DNA of 61,378 bases from positions 1 to 61,378 of the forward strand of contig NZ_JIBU02000026.1 of assembly GCF_000633595.2 (NCBI RefSeq), in the 5' to 3' direction. The notes under the pieces were generated by a model. The model saw only the letters and a list, made by a program, of their open reading frames with translations, was not told where the DNA came from and did no database searches. Made by a program: the position numbers and the translations under genes. Shown one piece after another: positions 45,411 through 53,556 of this stretch (positions are counted from its first letter, which is position 1; each line of letters opens with the position of its first letter). Origin of the DNA: Clostridium drakei (GTDB taxonomy: Bacteria > Bacillota > Clostridia > Clostridiales > Clostridiaceae).

Positions 45411-45471
45411 GTACCAAATACCTCCTATCAGTTATGTTCTCTCAACATCACTGATAGGAGGTATTTGATAC
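45411..45471. repeat. Long hairpin downstream of the lipoprotein gene
   Basis: CAAATACCTCCTATCAGT (45415-45432) pairs perfectly with 45450-45467; three outer pairs (45411-45413 with 45469-45471) follow a one-base mismatch, and after an inner mismatch ATGTT/AACAT continue, leaving a CTCTC loop. No T-run follows on either strand, so it is not a canonical terminator, although it may end the upstream lipoprotein transcript. One arm contains an AGGAGG-like word. Confidence 0.7.
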
Positions 45472-45513
45472 ATTGTATATTTTGTAATTTTAAATTACTT
45501 GTAAAGTAGTGCT

Positions 45514-46623
45514 TTACTTATAATATTGTAAGCTTTCAACTACTTTTTTACCATTATCTATATTTAATGTAGGATCTTGAATTAACAAATTATAATTAAA
45601 TCCATCTTCACTCCAACATATATTTTTTATAGGTTCTTCCATAACTGTTCCTTTTTTTCCTCTTACAGTAATATCTTTTTCACCATCAATTTTTGTATCA
45701 TCCTTTTCAATAGCCTTATTATCATATGGAACTATAGTTGTAAGAATCAACTGATCTGCTCCATTTTTTTCATAAGTTTGATTTATTTCCTTATGCTTTA
45801 CTCCTGGTACATCCATATAAGTTACACTTTTTAGCTTGTACCCAAACATTTCTTTTAATGTTAAAATAGGTTTTCCTGCTATTTTTTCTGCTTCTTTCAT
45901 GTCAATTTTATTTTCTTTAAGTGTATTACTATTTATATCTTCTATTTTAACATCAGAAGGAATATTTTGAGTAAATAAACTATCGTCTAACTTAGGTGAA
46001 AACTTTATCTTTGTATATTCTGTATTTGTTTTCACATTAGAACTTTCTGATGTACACTTTATAACAAGCCAACTACTCTCGTCTATCCAATAGTTCATAT
46101 CACCTAAAATGCTATTTTTCTGTTTAGGTTTAGCATATAAATGATAGGTTTTGAATCCATTTATATTTTCTTCTCCTTTATAAGTTAAATCATGTGTTTT
46201 TGATATGTTGCTTAGTTGTTTCATAAGCTGTGATTTATAATCATTATTTATCTCTGATAGACTATTTCCTACATTCATAGACATAGCCTTTTTATCTTTT
46301 TCCATATATACTAATATTTTATTACCATCATTAGTAGATATATTTTTTCCACTAATGTTGGAATTTGATTCATAACGTCTTCTCATTTTATTTGATGAGT
46401 TATCTGCCCATTCCTTTATATTGGCTGTTTCACTTAATTTTCCATTTTCATGTATTTCCAGCTTTGATTCACCATAATACGACTTAGGTTTCTCATAAGC
46501 ACTCATAGCTTTATTTATAACCTCACTTGGTATTATTGTATCCCTCCTTAAACTGCTGCAACCTTGAAATAAACTTGCCGTTATTAACGCTGTAATAAAT
46601 ATTGCTAATATTTTTCTCTTCAT
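45514..46623 (-). CDS. LolA-like lipoprotein with DUF4367-like C-terminus
   Basis: A 369-residue lipoprotein with a lipobox at SLFQGC. Residues 30-210 resemble the LolA/LppX lipoprotein-carrier fold (WADNSSNKMRRRYES, MNYWIDESSWLVIKC). The C-terminal part (KGTVMEEPIKNICWSEDGFN) resembles DUF4367. Firmicutes have no outer membrane, so it likely binds lipids or senses the cell surface, as in anti-sigma-linked relatives. It has its own promoter with the same 19-bp box found before the kinase and regulator genes, so it probably belongs to their regulon. AAGGAG precedes the ATG. Confidence 0.78.
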   Translation of the reverse strand: MKRKILAIFITALITASLFQGCSSLRRDTIIPSEVINKAMSAYEKPKSYYGESKLEIHENGKLSETANIKEWADNSSNKMRRRYESNSNISGKNISTNDGNKILVYMEKDKKAMSMNVGNSLSEINNDYKSQLMKQLSNISKTHDLTYKGEENINGFKTYHLYAKPKQKNSILGDMNYWIDESSWLVIKCTSESSNVKTNTEYTKIKFSPKLDDSLFTQNIPSDVKIEDINSNTLKENKIDMKEAEKIAGKPILTLKEMFGYKLKSVTYMDVPGVKHKEINQTYEKNGADQLILTTIVPYDNKAIEKDDTKIDGEKDITVRGKKGTVMEEPIKNICWSEDGFNYNLLIQDPTLNIDNGKKVVESLQYYK

Positions 46624-46675
46624 TATAAAACATCTCCTTTTAATCTCTTACTAAATTTTTTAACCTTATGTATAC

Positions 46676-46726
46676 ATTATATCGATATTTTTACTCTTCC
46701 TATTAAAGTTAATAATTTCTTTATAA
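46676..46726 (-). promoter_or_regulatory. Lipoprotein promoter with response-regulator box
   Basis: The box TTATAAAGAAATTATTAAC (minus strand, 46708-46726) is two 8-base half-sites 11 bp apart. It ends 26 bases before TATAAT (46676-46681). The same arrangement is seen at 50698-50749 and 57374-57425. Confidence 0.7.
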
Positions 46727-46742
46727 TATTGAATTTTTAGTA

Positions 46743-48368
46743 TCATTTTTCACACTCCACTCTTTTAAACAAAGCTTCACTTATCCATAAAAGTACTACA
46801 ATACTTAATAGGCTTGCTGCACCAAATATAAAAATAGAAGCTTCAATCTTCTTTGAAACATACCATACCAGTACCCCAACCCCTACCGCTGGAATAGTTG
46901 CTATTAATTCAAGAATAGCCTTAACATATATAAGTAAAATATTTTTCCCATTTTCTGAAGGAAGAATAACCTTCATTACTACTGTTGTAAAAAGATTTAT
47001 TAAGTTAATAGAATTAACTAGCACCCATATGGATAAAAACTGAAGCAATGTTATCTTTACAAATATTGTTAGGAAACTTATTATAACTGAATTTCTAAAA
47101 ACAATCTTTATTACTGGAAGCATATTTATAGCAAATATTTTGTTTTTTATTTTTCCTGGAAGTAAAAATATATATGATTTTCTAAGTTCATACTGTACTC
47201 CCTCCATAAATCCACTGCTGGCACTATTTAAGCTTATGCTGAAAATTAGTACCAATGAAATTATATTCACATAATTCTGCTTTCTCAATAAATAACCTGC
47301 TATTCCTCCTACAACTGCAAATAAAACATATTTTAGTACTAAAACTATTGTTCCTTTACTTTTCCTTTTATTTATTATTAATTCCTTCCATAAAAAAGCA
47401 TATTCCTTTTTTAAATCCCAAGTTATATTAATGTTTTTTACTTTTTTCTTATTAACTGATTTAGTTTCGACCTCATCTAGATTTTTATTTTTCATTGATG
47501 CAGTTCTTTCCACAGAAACTATTGCTTCCTCATAATAATCTGTAGCAAAATAAATAGTAATAAACATCATTAGTATTACAAAAGCACTCATTTTCATCAA
47601 AGAGCTTACTGAAATTATTCCTGTAAAACCTGCCATTATTAGTTCCCTAGTCCATCCTATTATAGGTATTAATCCAAAGGTTTTTCCATTAAGGATTACA
47701 ATTACATTGTTTATAATATCTCCACTTCTGTACAACGAAATACCAAAATATAAAATTACTGAAGCTATTAAAATTATAACCATACTTTCAATAAGAAAAG
47801 CTATATTAAATCTTTTAGATATAGAATATAAAAAGAAATTTAAAGTTTTGATTACTATTATAAATAAAACTATACCAATAAATGTATAGACAGTGCCTAA
47901 ATCTGAGATTAATATATTTAAACTTTTTAACATTGCATAAAAAGGAAGTATTACAATAAGACTTCCTATCAATGAAATAGATATCTGTTTTGCTATAGAA
48001 AATGAATATATTGTTCTGCTGCTTATAGGAGATGTAAATAGAAAATTCACATCTGCTGTAGAATACTGAGTGGGATAGTATTTGACTACAGCTTTATAAA
48101 GATTCATGAAAAAAATTATTATTACCAAAAGCATTATTACTGATCCTATAATATTTGCTGATGAACCATCTATACTGATTGTATTTCCTTGTTTTTTAGT
48201 ATTAAAAATAAATGGAATCATAGCAAATATTATTGGTAGTACAAACTTTGAAACTTCAATAATGGCACGAATTGGATGTTTAAATATTTCCATTATATTA
48301 TTTTTAAACTCCATAATTTTTAAGTACATTATAGCTCTAATATCATTTATTATATTAGTTTTTTTCAT
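46743..48368 (-). CDS. ABC exporter permease (putative ABC exporter family)
   Basis: A 541-residue permease with about 12 hydrophobic segments in two halves split by a basic cytoplasmic stretch near residue 300. It fits the large putative-ABC-exporter family. It is expressed with the ATPase (14-base overlap) and the histidine kinase upstream, so the transporter is probably under the same regulator. GGAGG lies 9 bases before the ATG. The exported substrate is unknown; a peptide or lipid would fit the linked protease and lipoprotein, but this is inference. Confidence 0.85.
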   Translation of the reverse strand: MKKTNIINDIRAIMYLKIMEFKNNIMEIFKHPIRAIIEVSKFVLPIIFAMIPFIFNTKKQGNTISIDGSSANIIGSVIMLLVIIIFFMNLYKAVVKYYPTQYSTADVNFLFTSPISSRTIYSFSIAKQISISLIGSLIVILPFYAMLKSLNILISDLGTVYTFIGIVLFIIVIKTLNFFLYSISKRFNIAFLIESMVIILIASVILYFGISLYRSGDIINNVIVILNGKTFGLIPIIGWTRELIMAGFTGIISVSSLMKMSAFVILMMFITIYFATDYYEEAIVSVERTASMKNKNLDEVETKSVNKKKVKNINITWDLKKEYAFLWKELIINKRKSKGTIVLVLKYVLFAVVGGIAGYLLRKQNYVNIISLVLIFSISLNSASSGFMEGVQYELRKSYIFLLPGKIKNKIFAINMLPVIKIVFRNSVIISFLTIFVKITLLQFLSIWVLVNSINLINLFTTVVMKVILPSENGKNILLIYVKAILELIATIPAVGVGVLVWYVSKKIEASIFIFGAASLLSIVVLLWISEALFKRVECEK

Positions 48369-49083
48369 CTTCAGTTACCTCCAAGAACAGATCCTCCAAG
48401 GTTACATCTTTACCTGCATTAAAATCTTTTCTAAGCTCTTCCAGACTTCCTTTTGCAATAATCTTCTCTTTTTTCATAACTATAACTTCATCACAAAGGT
48501 TTTGGGCATTGTCTAACAAATGAGTACTTATAAAAACAGTCTTCCCTTCTTCCTTTAAAGTTTTAAATGCATCCTTCAATTCTCTTATAGCCTTTGGATC
48601 TAATCCTATCATAGGTTCATCTACCAATATAACTTGAGGATCATGGAGCAAATTACTACATATCGATACTTTTTGAGTCATACCCTTGGATAGATTTTTA
48701 CATAGATCATTTCTCTTATCCTTTAAGTCAAACTTTTGAAGTAGTTCTTCAGCATGTACTTCCCAATTTTTTAGATTATATGCTAAAGCTATAAATTTAA
48801 GGTGTTCCCAAACTGTCAGCATACCATATATATCTGGAGTTTCAGGAATATATGCAATATTGCTCCTGGCTTCCTTGTCCCTTATACATTTATCCATTAT
48901 AAGAACTCTTCCAGCATTTGACTTCAAAAGTCCAGTAATACACTTTAAAGTGGTAGTCTTTCCCGCGCCATTAGGTCCTATAAGTCCAATAATCTTTCCT
49001 TCTGTAAGCTCAAAAGAAATATCATTTATAGCTGTAAACTTTCCATATTTTTTCACTAAATTTTCAACTTGCAAAACTATCAT
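48355..49083 (-). CDS. ABC transporter ATP-binding protein
   Basis: A 242-residue ATPase with Walker A GPNGAGKTT, signature NLSKGMTQKV, Walker B VILVDEPMIGLDP and the switch His in ISTHLL. It powers the overlapping downstream permease. It starts 73 bases after the kinase gene, with no terminator between, so kinase, ATPase and permease form one transcript. Confidence 0.94.
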   Translation of the reverse strand: MIVLQVENLVKKYGKFTAINDISFELTEGKIIGLIGPNGAGKTTTLKCITGLLKSNAGRVLIMDKCIRDKEARSNIAYIPETPDIYGMLTVWEHLKFIALAYNLKNWEVHAEELLQKFDLKDKRNDLCKNLSKGMTQKVSICSNLLHDPQVILVDEPMIGLDPKAIRELKDAFKTLKEEGKTVFISTHLLDNAQNLCDEVIVMKKEKIIAKGSLEELRKDFNAGKDVTLEDLFLEVTEDEKN

Positions 49084-49156
49084 AAAAGAACCTCCAACCT
49101 ATATTATAATTTTTACTTTTTATCTTTAAAATAACTGTTTTTTCATATCCTCAATA

Positions 49157-50608
49157 TTACTGTTTATTTATAGGTATCCAACATGCGAACATTGTACTGT
49201 TTCCTTCTGAAAATACTTTAACTTCACCATAATGCTTTTCAATTACTAATTTAACGATGCTAAGCCCTAGTCCTACACCATTCCACAACTTTTTATTTCT
49301 AGAATCATCACTTTGATAAAATGGCATAAACACCTTTTCTTTTTCTTTATCTATAATGCCATTACCCTGATTTTTAACTACAATGAGCAAACCATCTTTT
49401 TTCCATGTAACTGTCTTACTTTCTGTGCCTATTTTCAAGCAATCTGGCATTTCATTATCTAGTGAAACTGCACCAATACATATATATCCCTCTACAGGAG
49501 TATATCTTAAAGCATTTGCCATCAAATTATCTACTACCCTTGTCATCTGCCTTACATCTACTTTGTATTTACCTTGAACATTTATATCTATAGTAAGTTT
49601 TATTTTCTTTTGTGTGCAGGATTCATCATACCCTGAAAATAGCATTTCAAAGAACTCCGAGCCTTCAAGTTCTACAAAATTCATTTTATATTCTGTAGTA
49701 AGAAGATTGTACATCATTAAATCATCTATCATATTTTTCATATAATCACTTTTATTCAGTATAACTGAAGCCTTATTTTTATTGTCTTTTGTATATAAAT
49801 TTTTATCATTAATCATAGCCTCAGCATAAGCTCTTATAGCAGTTAACGGTGTTTTTAAATCATGAGATATGGCAGATATCATATATTCCTTAGATTTTTG
49901 CTGCTGCTCAATAATCTCTCTTTTCTCTTCAATATCCTTTTTCATATCATTAAAATGTTTTATAAGCTCACCTATCTCGTCACTGTATTTATAATCTACT
50001 ATGTTTTTATCTCCTAAAGCAAACTTATTCATTCCTTCTACTAGAATTTTAATAGGCCTATTAAGTTTTTTGTTTAAAAGAAGCCATACTGATATAAGAA
50101 TACACAAAACTATAATTATAAAAAATAAAACTGTAATAACGGTTCCATAATTTATACCTTGAATAAAATCTTCCCTTGCTACAGCTATTTTATAAAACCC
50201 TACCAGTGCACTATCCTTATTGAATACGGGCATCTTCAGTGTATATGCTCTAGCTCCTGTTTGTATTTTATATAAGTCTGAAAATGCAATCTCCTTTGAA
50301 ATAAAACCAGCTATATTATCATCTGAAGAATATATTTCCTGACCTACAGCATTGTATAATTCTATTTTTATAGAATTACTGTCCTTGCTAGATATAAATT
50401 TTTTATCTTTTAAAGAGTATCCAGTATATATATCAGAATTATCCAATTGCTGCTGATATGTTTTAAATTTATTTACAGCAGATATATAATCTGAAACTTG
50501 AGTATTTTTATTATAATTGCCTATAATTATATATAATAACAAACCTGAAATCACTGGTGTTAGCATAACTGTTAAATGAGACAATATAAGCCATCTTTTA
50601 AGTTTCAT
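49157..50608 (-). CDS. Membrane sensor histidine kinase
   Basis: A 483-residue HPK. TM1 is about 9-29, followed by an extracellular sensor (30-153), TM2 about 154-178 and HAMP. The phosphoacceptor is H249 in SAISHDLKTPLTAIRA. The ATPase has the N box NLMANALRYTP, then NQGNGI and GVGLGLSIVK. No response regulator adjoins it; the nearest, at 56643, is about 6 kb away but shares its promoter box, so pairing is inferred. The gene leads the ABC operon. AGGAG precedes the ATG. Confidence 0.93.
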   Translation of the reverse strand: MKLKRWLILSHLTVMLTPVISGLLLYIIIGNYNKNTQVSDYISAVNKFKTYQQQLDNSDIYTGYSLKDKKFISSKDSNSIKIELYNAVGQEIYSSDDNIAGFISKEIAFSDLYKIQTGARAYTLKMPVFNKDSALVGFYKIAVAREDFIQGINYGTVITVLFFIIIVLCILISVWLLLNKKLNRPIKILVEGMNKFALGDKNIVDYKYSDEIGELIKHFNDMKKDIEEKREIIEQQQKSKEYMISAISHDLKTPLTAIRAYAEAMINDKNLYTKDNKNKASVILNKSDYMKNMIDDLMMYNLLTTEYKMNFVELEGSEFFEMLFSGYDESCTQKKIKLTIDINVQGKYKVDVRQMTRVVDNLMANALRYTPVEGYICIGAVSLDNEMPDCLKIGTESKTVTWKKDGLLIVVKNQGNGIIDKEKEKVFMPFYQSDDSRNKKLWNGVGLGLSIVKLVIEKHYGEVKVFSEGNSTMFACWIPINKQ

Positions 50609-50697
50609 GTGTATTTCTCTCCTAAATATTTAATTTAAATCTAATAATTACTCATATATTCTTATTTTATCATTAAATCTCATGAGCTTATATTTAC

Positions 50698-50749
50698 ATT
50701 ATATATTGAATTCTTTATCTACTTGTTGAACTTAATAATTTCTTTATAA
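50698..50749 (-). promoter_or_regulatory. Kinase promoter with response-regulator box
   Basis: TTATAAAGAAATTATTAAG (minus strand, 50731-50749) is a direct repeat of TTATWAAG with 11-bp spacing. It ends 27 bases before TATAAT (50698-50703). It matches the box before the response regulator gene in all 19 bases. Confidence 0.75.
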
Positions 50750-50789
50750 TTAAAAACATGTTTTAAGATTTTAATTATAACACAATAAA

Positions 50790-50822
50790 AATAAGCAGTT
50801 TGTAATCTTTCAAACTACTTAT
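50790..50822 (-). terminator. Terminator after the small membrane gene
   Basis: ATAAG and AGTTTG pair with CAAACT and CTTAT around one mismatch (50791-50802 with 50811-50822). On the minus strand a T-rich run follows. It separates the DUF1835 block from the kinase promoter. Confidence 0.75.
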
Positions 50823-50899
50823 CCAATTTAAAATTAATATATATTACTATAGTAATCAAAATATTTCGTCCACTCGTGATTTCAGAATAAGATACATTA

Positions 50900-51250
50900 T
50901 TATACTTTTTCCATTTTTTTTATTGAAAAAACCATAATTGATACATCAATTAATATAGCTAATATTATAATAAGTATTCTAGAAGTTGCTGCTAGAATAA
51001 AATATTCGTGTATTCGAAAAAATACTAAAGCTGTTAATACAGTTATACTTAAAAATATAAAAATCAAAATAATGAATTTAACAATTCCAACCTTTTTTGC
51101 ATATTTAATAACATCATCTGTTTCAGCTATTATAACAGCTATCCCAAAAATAATATTGCCCCATTCTTGAATCCCAATGATTTTAGCCAATACCCAAAAA
51201 AGTATTCCAATTCCTATAATAAAATGTTTATATTTTTTTAATAGTTTCAT
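50900..51250 (-). CDS. Small membrane protein of unknown function
   Basis: A 116-residue protein with about four hydrophobic segments and basic ends (MKLLKKYKHF, SIKKMEKV). GGAGG precedes the ATG. It follows the DUF1835 gene by 48 bases on the same strand, so cotranscription is likely. I do not recognise a family. Confidence 0.65.
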   Translation of the reverse strand: MKLLKKYKHFIIGIGILFWVLAKIIGIQEWGNIIFGIAVIIAETDDVIKYAKKVGIVKFIILIFIFLSITVLTALVFFRIHEYFILAATSRILIIILAILIDVSIMVFSIKKMEKV

Positions 51251-51298
51251 ACTAATCCTCCATTATAAAATTAAGATTTTGGAGCTGTATATCTGTAA

Positions 51299-52330
51299 TC
51301 AATCATAAATTTTCAAGTTTTTAACTTGTTCTATACTTAAACCTACTTTCTCTGCTATAGTTTTATCATCTAAAACATCTTTTAATTTTTTTGCTATATC
51401 CATTCTTTCTTCAAATACACCTTGCTGTCTATACTTTTTTCTAATCTCTTCTTCTGCTACTAATTCTTTTCTATACTCTTCCCAAATTTTTATGGCATCT
51501 TTGTCCTTACTTAAATATTTTAATCCTTCTTCAGTTATTTTTATTTCCATTCCTATAATTCCAAATTTACCATTGTGTTCTATTTTTCCTGTTTTAATTA
51601 ATTCTTTTATTCTCCAAAATATGTATTCATCTGAAATTCTTTCTTCACTTTTGCCTAATACATCTCCTATTGTTCTTATTGGATTTCTAAATTCTTTTGG
51701 GGTGTATTTTAGTATATCTATGTCAAAATAGTTTTCATCTACACTTTCTAACTTTCCATCTTTAATAACACGTAATATAGAGTTATCTTTTTTTAGTAAT
51801 TCCCATTTATCAAGAAGCTTTCTATATTCATTTAAATTCAGCTTTCTTTTAGCTGCTGCATACTTTTCTATGTTTTCTGGTATAATTTCTCCAACAGACC
51901 TAGCCTTAAATTCAATTTCTTTGCGTTTAATAACTGTATCTTTTACATTTATTAAATATATATCTAAATTTCTATCTTTCAAAACCTCTAAAGCATATAA
52001 CATTCCACAAAACTCTCTACTAGAGCCATAGCATAAATATAAAATATCACTATGATCCACTTTAGAAATCTCATTATAAAATGTGCTGTAATTTTCTTTT
52101 AAATCATCTATATCATATTCAACAGCTGACCTTAATTGATTTTCTCTCGTAAAAGTATTATCCCAATTGATTCTTTTATCAATATTTATTTCATCCTTTA
52201 TAGATCCCTGTGAAAGATCATCAACAAAAATTATTACCTCCTGATTACCTTGAAGTATTTTAGTATTAATAGCATACTTAAAACTTCCTCCTGCACTTTC
52301 TGAAAAACATATGTTAATTATTTTGTTCAT
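51299..52330 (-). CDS. DUF1835/DUF3658 protein, copy 1
   Basis: A 343-residue cytoplasmic protein. The N-terminus has the DUF1835 pattern (NICFSESAGGSFKYA, VDDLSQGSIKDE) and the middle the DUF3658 pattern (YLCYGSSREFCGMLYALEVL, DENYFDIDILKYTPKEF). The C-terminal 60 residues (EEYRKELVAEEEIRKKYRQQ and EQVKNLKIYD) look like a short HTH/coiled tail. It is a paralogue of the next gene upstream, by eye about half identical. GGGGGG precedes the ATG. The function is unknown. Confidence 0.85.
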   Translation of the reverse strand: MNKIINICFSESAGGSFKYAINTKILQGNQEVIIFVDDLSQGSIKDEINIDKRINWDNTFTRENQLRSAVEYDIDDLKENYSTFYNEISKVDHSDILYLCYGSSREFCGMLYALEVLKDRNLDIYLINVKDTVIKRKEIEFKARSVGEIIPENIEKYAAAKRKLNLNEYRKLLDKWELLKKDNSILRVIKDGKLESVDENYFDIDILKYTPKEFRNPIRTIGDVLGKSEERISDEYIFWRIKELIKTGKIEHNGKFGIIGMEIKITEEGLKYLSKDKDAIKIWEEYRKELVAEEEIRKKYRQQGVFEERMDIAKKLKDVLDDKTIAEKVGLSIEQVKNLKIYD

Positions 52331-52392
52331 TGCTATCCCCCCATGACTTTTAATTTTGTAATACTATTTATTAAAACACACTAGTTTCTATA

Positions 52393-53421
52393 TTACAAAT
52401 TCTTAACTTGTCCTACAGTTAAACCTGTTTTTTCTGCTATGGTTTCTGCATCTAATACGTCTTTCAATGCTTTTGCAATATTTACTTTTTCTTCCAGCCT
52501 ACCTTCTTCTATGTATTCATTTATAATATACTCTTCTGAATTTAAATCTTTTTTACTATTTCTCCAAATACTCATAGCCTTCTGATCAGTACTTAGATAC
52601 TTTAATCCTTCTTCTGTTATCTTTATATTCATTTTAGGACTCTCAAATTTACCATGATAAGTTTTATCATATGCGCAGTCAATTTTTCTTAACTTAACTA
52701 ATTCTTTTATTCTCCACATTATATAATCAAAGGAAATTTCCATATCACTGTTTTCTACTACTAACCTTACAATTTTAGCTGAATTTTTAAATTCTTTTGG
52801 AACGTATTTCAGTATATCCATATCAAAATAATTTTCATCTACACTTCTTATTTTTTCATTTTCAAAAACACGTAACATTGAATTATCATTTTTTAATAAT
52901 TCCCAGGTATTAAGAAGCTCCCTATATTTATCTGAAGCCAGTTTTTCCTTTAACCTTGCATATTTTTCTATATATTGTGGTACAATGTATCCAGTATCTC
53001 TAGCTAAATACACATTTCCTTTATGCTTCACAACTGCATCTGTTACATTTATTAAATATATATTTAAATCCTTATTCTTTAAAAGCTCTAAGGTATATAG
53101 CATTCCACAAAACTCTTGACTGGAGCCATACCATAAGTATAAAACATCTTTGCTATCTATTTTTGAAATTTCACTATGAAGTGTATTATAATTTTCTTTT
53201 AAATCCTCTGCACCATACTGAAGAAAGTATTCATCTTCACTTGCAACTTTCCACCAATTAATTCTCTCTTCAATATTTACTCCACATTTTATAGGTCCAT
53301 GTGAAAGATCATCAGAAAGAACCATAACCTTTTGCTTGCTATCCAGTTCATTCATCTTACTAGCAATTCTAAATTTTCCTCCTGCGCCATCTGTAAAACA
53401 TATATTTATTATATTATTCAT
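52393..53421 (-). CDS. DUF1835/DUF3658 protein, copy 2
   Basis: A 342-residue paralogue of copy 1 with the same order: NICFTDGAGGKFRIA, DDLSHGPIKCGVN, YLWYGSSQEFCGMLYTLELL, DENYFDMDILKYVPKEF, and a C-terminal tail ending in GLTVGQVKNL. The tandem pair arose by duplication. It lies between the M16 gene and copy 1, separated from the M16 gene by a hairpin. AGGAGG precedes the ATG. The function is unknown. Confidence 0.85.
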   Translation of the reverse strand: MNNIINICFTDGAGGKFRIASKMNELDSKQKVMVLSDDLSHGPIKCGVNIEERINWWKVASEDEYFLQYGAEDLKENYNTLHSEISKIDSKDVLYLWYGSSQEFCGMLYTLELLKNKDLNIYLINVTDAVVKHKGNVYLARDTGYIVPQYIEKYARLKEKLASDKYRELLNTWELLKNDNSMLRVFENEKIRSVDENYFDMDILKYVPKEFKNSAKIVRLVVENSDMEISFDYIMWRIKELVKLRKIDCAYDKTYHGKFESPKMNIKITEEGLKYLSTDQKAMSIWRNSKKDLNSEEYIINEYIEEGRLEEKVNIAKALKDVLDAETIAEKTGLTVGQVKNL

Positions 53422-53518
53422 ATTTATCCTCCTGCAGCTTTCTATTTTAATTTTATAGTAGTATCATTTATCTAAACTTATTAAAATCTTAAGATTACCT
53501 TAAAAATCATTGAATATA

Positions 53519-53547
53519 TTAAAGGAGGAAAAACATTCCTCCTTTAA
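53519..53547 (-). terminator. Hairpin after the M16 protease gene
   Basis: TTAAAGGAGGAA (53519-53530) pairs perfectly with TTCCTCCTTTAA (53536-53547) around AAACA. It lies just after the M16 stop codon; the T-run is weak but the stem is strong. Confidence 0.7.
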
Positions 53548-53556
53548 CAATTGCCT

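Noticed and set aside
45411-45471. Ordinary intrinsic terminator
   Set aside because: Strong stem but no T-run on either strand, so it is listed as a repeat or hairpin element instead.
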